DNA of 64,000 bases. It comes from Solibacillus isronensis. Its GTDB lineage: Bacteria > Bacillota > Bacilli > Bacillales_A > Planococcaceae. Where the stretch lies: positions 1,364,001-1,428,000 of the forward strand of contig NZ_FVZN01000014.1 of assembly GCF_900168685.1 (NCBI RefSeq), read 5' to 3'. The position numbers and the translations under genes were made by a program. Shown here one piece after another: positions 60,034-64,000 of this stretch (positions within the stretch are counted from its first letter, which is position 1; each line of letters opens with the position of its first letter). The notes beneath the pieces were generated by a model that saw only the letters and a list, made by a program, of their open reading frames with translations, was not told the origin of the DNA and ran no database searches.

Positions 60034-60341
60034 TTCTATATATAATTGGAAATGTTTTAATATCATTTTATTTATTCTAATAAAATTCTGATTTTCTAAT
60101 ATATCCTGGTAATGTTCTAATATGTATTAAGGAAGTTCAAATATCCCCTCTTGATGTTCTAATATCATCAAGACATTTTCTAATAAAGCTCTAGGTTGTT
60201 CTAATAAAATCCAATGCGTAATACTCCCTTAACGAACCCTCAGTTAAAAGCAGTGAGTTGAACGCTTTATTCTAATTTCTTCTTAAATTCTTCTAATATC
60301 TCCTCTAATTGTTCTAATAACTCCCCGATATTTTCTAATAA
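60034..60341. repeat. 21-bp-phased TTCTAATA box array (two sub-arrays)
   Basis: Boxes near TTCTAATA start at 60034 (TTCTATAT), 60055 (TTTTAATA), 60075, 60094, 60115, 60136 (TTCAAATA), 60157, 60178, 60199, and then at 60270 (TTCTAATT), 60291, 60312 and 60333. The spacing between neighbours is 21, 20, 19, 21, 21, 21, 21, 21 in the first block and 21, 21, 21 in the second; the blocks are 71 bp apart. The DNA between boxes is not conserved. Read on the minus strand, the second block (60267-60347) is an open frame starting MVLLENIGELLEQLEE and ending KKKLE, with no ribosome site. No known element of this form comes to mind. Confidence 0.85.
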
Positions 60342-60404
60342 AACCATTTTTTTTTTCTACTTTACCATAACAAGATTATGTAAACTAACGCGACTTTAAA
60401 AAAA

Positions 60405-60432
60405 GGAGTGACTGAACGGATTCAGACACTCC
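60405..60432 (-). terminator. Terminator after CynX-type MFS gene
   Basis: The stem GGAGTG.CTGAA / TTCAG.CACTCC is followed by T7 on the minus strand, just beside the TTCTAATA array. Confidence 0.85.
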
Positions 60433-60437
60433 TCCCA

Positions 60438-61619
60438 TTATACTGATTTCTTTTGTCTTTGCATTCCAATGATCGAAAGTGACATAAAAGCGAATAATAT
60501 GACGATAATCCACTTCGTAACGTAATGAGTACCGGTCACATCATACACAATCCCAATGATAAGCGGGACGATTGCACTCATCATAAAACCGCCCGACAAT
60601 ACCATGGAGCTCCATTCGTTTGCTTCGGCTTTGTTTTTTGCTTCATCTAAAGGTAGCATTAACCCGATCGGGAATAATCCGCTTAGAACAAAACCGAATA
60701 CAACCGCGCTGATCCAGATTGCCCAAGTCTCATTGATAAAGAATACGGCCGAACCGACCAATCCAATCATAATTAAACTATGCAGCCAAATGATTCGATT
60801 AGGATAACGGTTAATGAGAGACGGAATGAGTAAATTACCTACTAACTGAACGATTGTCATCAATGTCAAAACAGAACCCGCCGTTAACAATGGCATCCCC
60901 TGTTCCAACGCTACGGATGTCAGCCATGTCGTCAAACTGAAGAACAGCGATGTTTGGAAACCGAAGTATAAAAGGATCGACCATGCTACTTTATTTTTCC
61001 AAGGGTTCCGTTTTTTTTCGGTTTGAAGACTTGTGATGGACGCAACACCGGAATCTTTTACTGTTGTGAACCAGCTGATCATCGCTAAAATAGCCAAAAT
61101 ACCCCAAATTCCTAATGCCAGTGCCCAATTCCCATTAAAAGTTTTATAAATAATGGCTGTGAACCCAGCACTTAACGTAGCCCCAAAACCCATCGCAAAG
61201 GAATAGACTCCAATAACCGGTTCCATTTTTGTCGGAAATATTTCTTTTATATAGGCGTTTATAATCGGACTAATAATAGCGATGGCAAAACCTGCCAAAA
61301 AACTCGTTACTACAAGTGCACTATAATTCGAAATTAGGATTCTTGCCGCCGTAGCAAGACCGATTAACGCAGTTAAAATTGTTACCGACCAGCGATAACC
61401 GTATTTTTTTTGTATTGGAACGGCCAGAGGTGCAAATAAACCCATACAAAATACCGGGATCGATGTCAGTAAACTCATATGGGTACTTGAAACTTGTAAA
61501 GCTTCCCTAATTGTCGATAAAATCGGACCTACAGAAGTAATGGCCGGACGCAAATTGATGGAAACAAGTATAATGGAAAAAATAATGAAAATAGATTTCC
61601 ATTTTGATAATTGCTTCAT
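60438..61619 (-). CDS. MFS transporter, CynX/NimT type
   Basis: A 393-residue major facilitator protein with twelve membrane helices. The CynX/NimT signature NLRPAITSVGPIL lies in the first helix, followed by SLLTSIPVFCMGLFAPLA and FLAGFAIAIISPIINAYIKE-like FP.KMEPVIG loops. The second half contains ILLYFGFQTSLFFSLTTWL and GLFPIGLMLPLDEAKNKAEANEWSSM. Relatives take up or export cyanate, 2-nitroimidazole or other small solutes; the substrate here is unknown. The start ATG has GAGGAACG a few bases upstream. Confidence 0.88.
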   Translation of the reverse strand: MKQLSKWKSIFIIFSIILVSINLRPAITSVGPILSTIREALQVSSTHMSLLTSIPVFCMGLFAPLAVPIQKKYGYRWSVTILTALIGLATAARILISNYSALVVTSFLAGFAIAIISPIINAYIKEIFPTKMEPVIGVYSFAMGFGATLSAGFTAIIYKTFNGNWALALGIWGILAILAMISWFTTVKDSGVASITSLQTEKKRNPWKNKVAWSILLYFGFQTSLFFSLTTWLTSVALEQGMPLLTAGSVLTLMTIVQLVGNLLIPSLINRYPNRIIWLHSLIMIGLVGSAVFFINETWAIWISAVVFGFVLSGLFPIGLMLPLDEAKNKAEANEWSSMVLSGGFMMSAIVPLIIGIVYDVTGTHYVTKWIIVILFAFMSLSIIGMQRQKKSV

Positions 61620-61835
61620 ATTCGTTCCTCGTTTCTCTTTTAATAACTCGATAGTAAAACGGACTAAAAATGTGTGACAACTAAATGATTCTGCTTTATA
61701 AGATTCGTTTATTTCCGATGCGCTGTTATTTAATTTAACAATAAGACATGCTATAATAGAAACATTGTGTGCAAAAGAGAATTCTCTTTTTTAAGCAATC
61801 GAAAATACAAAGAAACAATTCAAGGAGGTACTTGC

Positions 61836-63440
61836 ATGATTCAAGTATCAGGTGTAGGTCTACGTTATGGTGACCGTAAATTATTTGACGATGTAAATAT
61901 TAAATTCACACCAGGTAACTGTTATGGTCTTATTGGAGCAAACGGTGCTGGTAAATCGACATTCTTAAAAATTTTATCTGGTGATATTGAGGCACAAGAA
62001 GGCCACGTATCAATGGGTAAAGATGAGCGTCTTTCAGTATTAAAGCAAAACCACTTCGAATACGATGAATTCAACGTATTAGATACAGTTGTAATGGGTA
62101 ACAAACGTCTTTGGGAAGTAAAAGCTGAAAAAGACGCAATCTACATGAAACCGGAAATGACAGATGAAGATGGTATGCGTGCCGCTGAACTTGAAGGCGA
62201 ATTCGCTGACATGAACGGTTGGGAAGCAGAATCTGATGCTGCCACTCTTTTAAACGGTCTAGGTATCGGCGATGACATGCATTACTTGATGATGGCTGAC
62301 TTAGAAGGTTCTGACAAAGTAAAAGTATTATTAGCGCAAGCTTTATTCGGTAAACCGGATGTATTACTGCTGGATGAGCCTACCAACCACTTGGACTTAA
62401 AAGCGATTAAATGGCTGGAAGAGTTTTTAATTAACTTTGAGAATACAGTAATTGTTGTATCCCATGACCGTCACTTCTTAAATAAAGTATGTACACATAT
62501 CGCAGACTTAGACTTCGGTAAAATTCAGCTTTATGTCGGGAACTACGATTTCTGGTATGAGTCTAGTCAATTAGCTCAAAAAATGATGGCAGACCAAAAC
62601 AAGAAAAAAGAAGAAAAAATTAAAGAATTAAAAGAATTCGTTGCACGTTTCTCTGCAAACGCATCGAAATCTTCTCAAGCAACTTCTCGTAAAAAAATGC
62701 TTGATAAAATTGAGCTGGATGACATCCGTCCATCAAGCCGTAAGTACCCGTTCATTAACTTCCAAGCTGGTCGTGAAATCGGGAATGACGTATTAACAGT
62801 CGATGGCTTAACAGCTTCACAAGATGGCGAAATTTTATTCAAAGATATCCGCTTCTCTATGAACAAAGAAGATAAAATCATCCTTTTAGGTTCTCCGAAT
62901 GCAAAATCAGCATTAATGGATATCTTAATGGATCGTCAAAAAGCTGATGCCGGCACATACAAATGGGGTGTAACAACATCTCAAAGCTACTTTGAAATGG
63001 ATCATGACCAATACTTCGGCGGTAACGAAAAGTCATTAGTTGAATGGTTACGCCCTTATTCTCCTGAAGATGAAACAGAATCGTTCCTACGTGGTTTCTT
63101 AGGCCGTATGCTGTTCTCTGGTGAAGAAGTGAAGAAATCTCCGTCTGTATTATCCGGTGGTGAAAAAGTGCGCTGTATGCTTTCTAAAATGATGCTTTCA
63201 AACTCGAACGTATTATTATTGGATGAGCCAACAAACCACTTGGACCTTGAGTCAATCCAAGCATTGAATGAAGGCTTAATCCGCTTCAAAGGTGCGATGA
63301 TCTTTACATCACATGACCACCAATTCATTCAAACAATCGCAAACCGAGTAATCGAAATCCGTGAAGACGGTTCTATTTTAGATAAACCATTAACATATGA
63401 TGAGTATCTAGAGTGGAAAGATGCACAAGGCTTAAGCTAA
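61836..63440 (+). CDS. ykpA: ABC-F family ATPase, YkpA-like
   Basis: A 534-residue ABC-F protein with two ATPase domains and no membrane part; such proteins act on the ribosome. The first domain is complete: Walker A GLIGANGAGKSTFL (33-41 core), signature LEGSDKVKVLLAQALF, Walker B VLLLDEPTNHLD. The linker (about 235-290, KKKEEKIKELKEFVARFSANASKS) is charged and helical. The second domain keeps its signature LSGGEKVRCMLSKMM and VLLLDEPTNHLDLES, but its Walker A is degraded (LLGSPNAKSALMD), as in B. subtilis YkpA. AAGGAGGTACTTGC supports this ATG over one 23 codons earlier. Confidence 0.93.
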   Translation: MIQVSGVGLRYGDRKLFDDVNIKFTPGNCYGLIGANGAGKSTFLKILSGDIEAQEGHVSMGKDERLSVLKQNHFEYDEFNVLDTVVMGNKRLWEVKAEKDAIYMKPEMTDEDGMRAAELEGEFADMNGWEAESDAATLLNGLGIGDDMHYLMMADLEGSDKVKVLLAQALFGKPDVLLLDEPTNHLDLKAIKWLEEFLINFENTVIVVSHDRHFLNKVCTHIADLDFGKIQLYVGNYDFWYESSQLAQKMMADQNKKKEEKIKELKEFVARFSANASKSSQATSRKKMLDKIELDDIRPSSRKYPFINFQAGREIGNDVLTVDGLTASQDGEILFKDIRFSMNKEDKIILLGSPNAKSALMDILMDRQKADAGTYKWGVTTSQSYFEMDHDQYFGGNEKSLVEWLRPYSPEDETESFLRGFLGRMLFSGEEVKKSPSVLSGGEKVRCMLSKMMLSNSNVLLLDEPTNHLDLESIQALNEGLIRFKGAMIFTSHDHQFIQTIANRVIEIREDGSILDKPLTYDEYLEWKDAQGLS

Positions 63441-63450
63441 TAAACGAAAA

Positions 63451-63482
63451 GAAGGAGGCAGCTATTCTGCACTCCTTCTTTT
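63451..63482. terminator. Terminator after ykpA
   Basis: The stem GAAGGAG.GCAG / CTGC..CTCCTTC is followed by T5; it also suits the convergent gene. Confidence 0.8.
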
Positions 63483-63493
63483 TATTTGGAAAC

Positions 63494-64000
63494 TTATTCG
63501 ATAATCGTATTTTTATAAATGTCGAGAATTTCAAGCAATTGCTTTTTCTTTGTTTCATCAGCCTTTAATTGATCCAGTTTGTCTATATATTGTGTGATTG
63601 AATAACGGGAAAGGACCGGTAAATCATACGTTTCGGCAAGTAAATCAAATAATGTTTGCAGTTCATCGGTTAAATAAAACGGAAGCGTTGATATAGAAGT
63701 GAAAGCATATTGTCCTTCTTTATTTATACCTATTTGTGGTGTATAAACCGGTAAAGGAAATGATAAATCAGGCTGCGGCTCGAGTGGTTCCACAATTTCT
63801 TCATCATCCATCGACCACATTTTCTCAAATTTATCTTCCCATGTAAAATCTGCAGCCATTCTGTAGCGCGCTTCGATCCAGCCTTTATTATATCGACCTT
63901 TATGATCAAGACCGATATTTTGATCTTTCATTAACTGTAAAAGAAGTTTATATTCTTCTTTCAATAATAAATAATCATCTATATACGTGGATAATGGTAT
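63494..64000 (-). CDS. Protein of unknown function (5' end outside window)
   Basis: The minus-strand frame is open from its stop at 63494 to the window edge, so the start lies outside; a TTG at 63964 is possible but the upstream codons (IPLSTYIDDYLL) read on sensibly. The visible 168 residues are acidic and soluble: GLDHKGRYNKGWIEARYRMAADFTWE, then DEEIVEPLEPQPDLSFPLPV, and a helical end (LQTLFDLLAETYDLPV). No family is recognised. Confidence 0.7.
   Translation of the reverse strand: MPLSTYIDDYLLLKEEYKLLLQLMKDQNIGLDHKGRYNKGWIEARYRMAADFTWEDKFEKMWSMDDEEIVEPLEPQPDLSFPLPVYTPQIGINKEGQYAFTSISTLPFYLTDELQTLFDLLAETYDLPVLSRYSITQYIDKLDQLKADETKKKQLLEILDIYKNTIIE

Noticed and set aside
60034-60341. CRISPR array
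   Set aside because: The repeated part is only about 8 bp, spacing is 21 bp and no cas genes lie nearby.

Overview
The window looks like chromosomal DNA of a low-GC, spore-forming Firmicute of the Lysinibacillus/Solibacillus/Planococcaceae kind. The evidence is strong GGAGG ribosome sites with many GTG/TTG starts, an S-box (SAM-I) riboswitch before metA, the Bacillus-type block yneR-plsY-parE-parC, spore-associated genes (coat F-like pair with adhB, Ku/LigD, a Spo0M-like protein) and a YkpA-type ABC-F protein. The genus is inferred from gene content. No rRNA or tRNA genes, prophage or CRISPR array were seen.

1-9.1 kb is an accessory/stress region: two GNAT genes (one of the aminoglycoside 6'-N-acetyltransferase type), a VOC protein, an erythromycin-esterase-like protein, glutathione peroxidase, divergent ku and ligD, two small unrecognised or poorly known genes, an L,D-transpeptidase, an AraC-GyrI regulator and a thioesterase. 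9.2-13.7 kb is a two-gene unit with a 1248-residue UPF1-like helicase and an acidic partner. 13.8-15 kb is the SAM riboswitch and metA, whose Glu111 predicts acetyl-CoA use. 15-23.6 kb holds a GC-rich hairpin repeat, a YlmA-like ATPase, a YczE-like membrane protein, yneR, plsY and the topoisomerase IV operon. 23.7-27.9 kb carries two tandem copies of a DUF485/ActP-like symporter operon.

28.5-34.7 kb has a GNAT/transglutaminase-like pair, a histidine phosphatase broken by apparent homopolymer indels, the coat F-like/adhB operon and an Ltp-family surface protein. A complete group IIC intron (34.72-36.61 kb) sits directly behind the Ltp terminator. 36.6-46.5 kb mixes a hydrolase/PP2C-like pair, a 304-bp element with 15-bp inverted ends, a two-microgene operon with repeated operator-like boxes, an MscS channel, a tyrosine recombinase, a CorA-like protein behind an unusual structured leader, and a recombinase-fold protein without its catalytic residues. 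46.6-53.2 kb has metabolic genes and a complete ISL3-family insertion sequence with 8-bp target duplication in front of a spo0M-like gene. 53.3-64 kb has an AI-2E-type membrane protein, an LCP enzyme, msrA, an XRE-TPR regulator, recQ, a CynX-type MFS transporter and the ABC-F gene.

The most unusual signal is at about 60,034-60,341, between recQ and the MFS gene: a box of consensus TTCTAATA recurs about 13 times, mostly at exactly 21-bp steps, in two sub-arrays. It has no annotation I can name. It could be a helically phased protein-binding array or the remains of a heptad-coding sequence.
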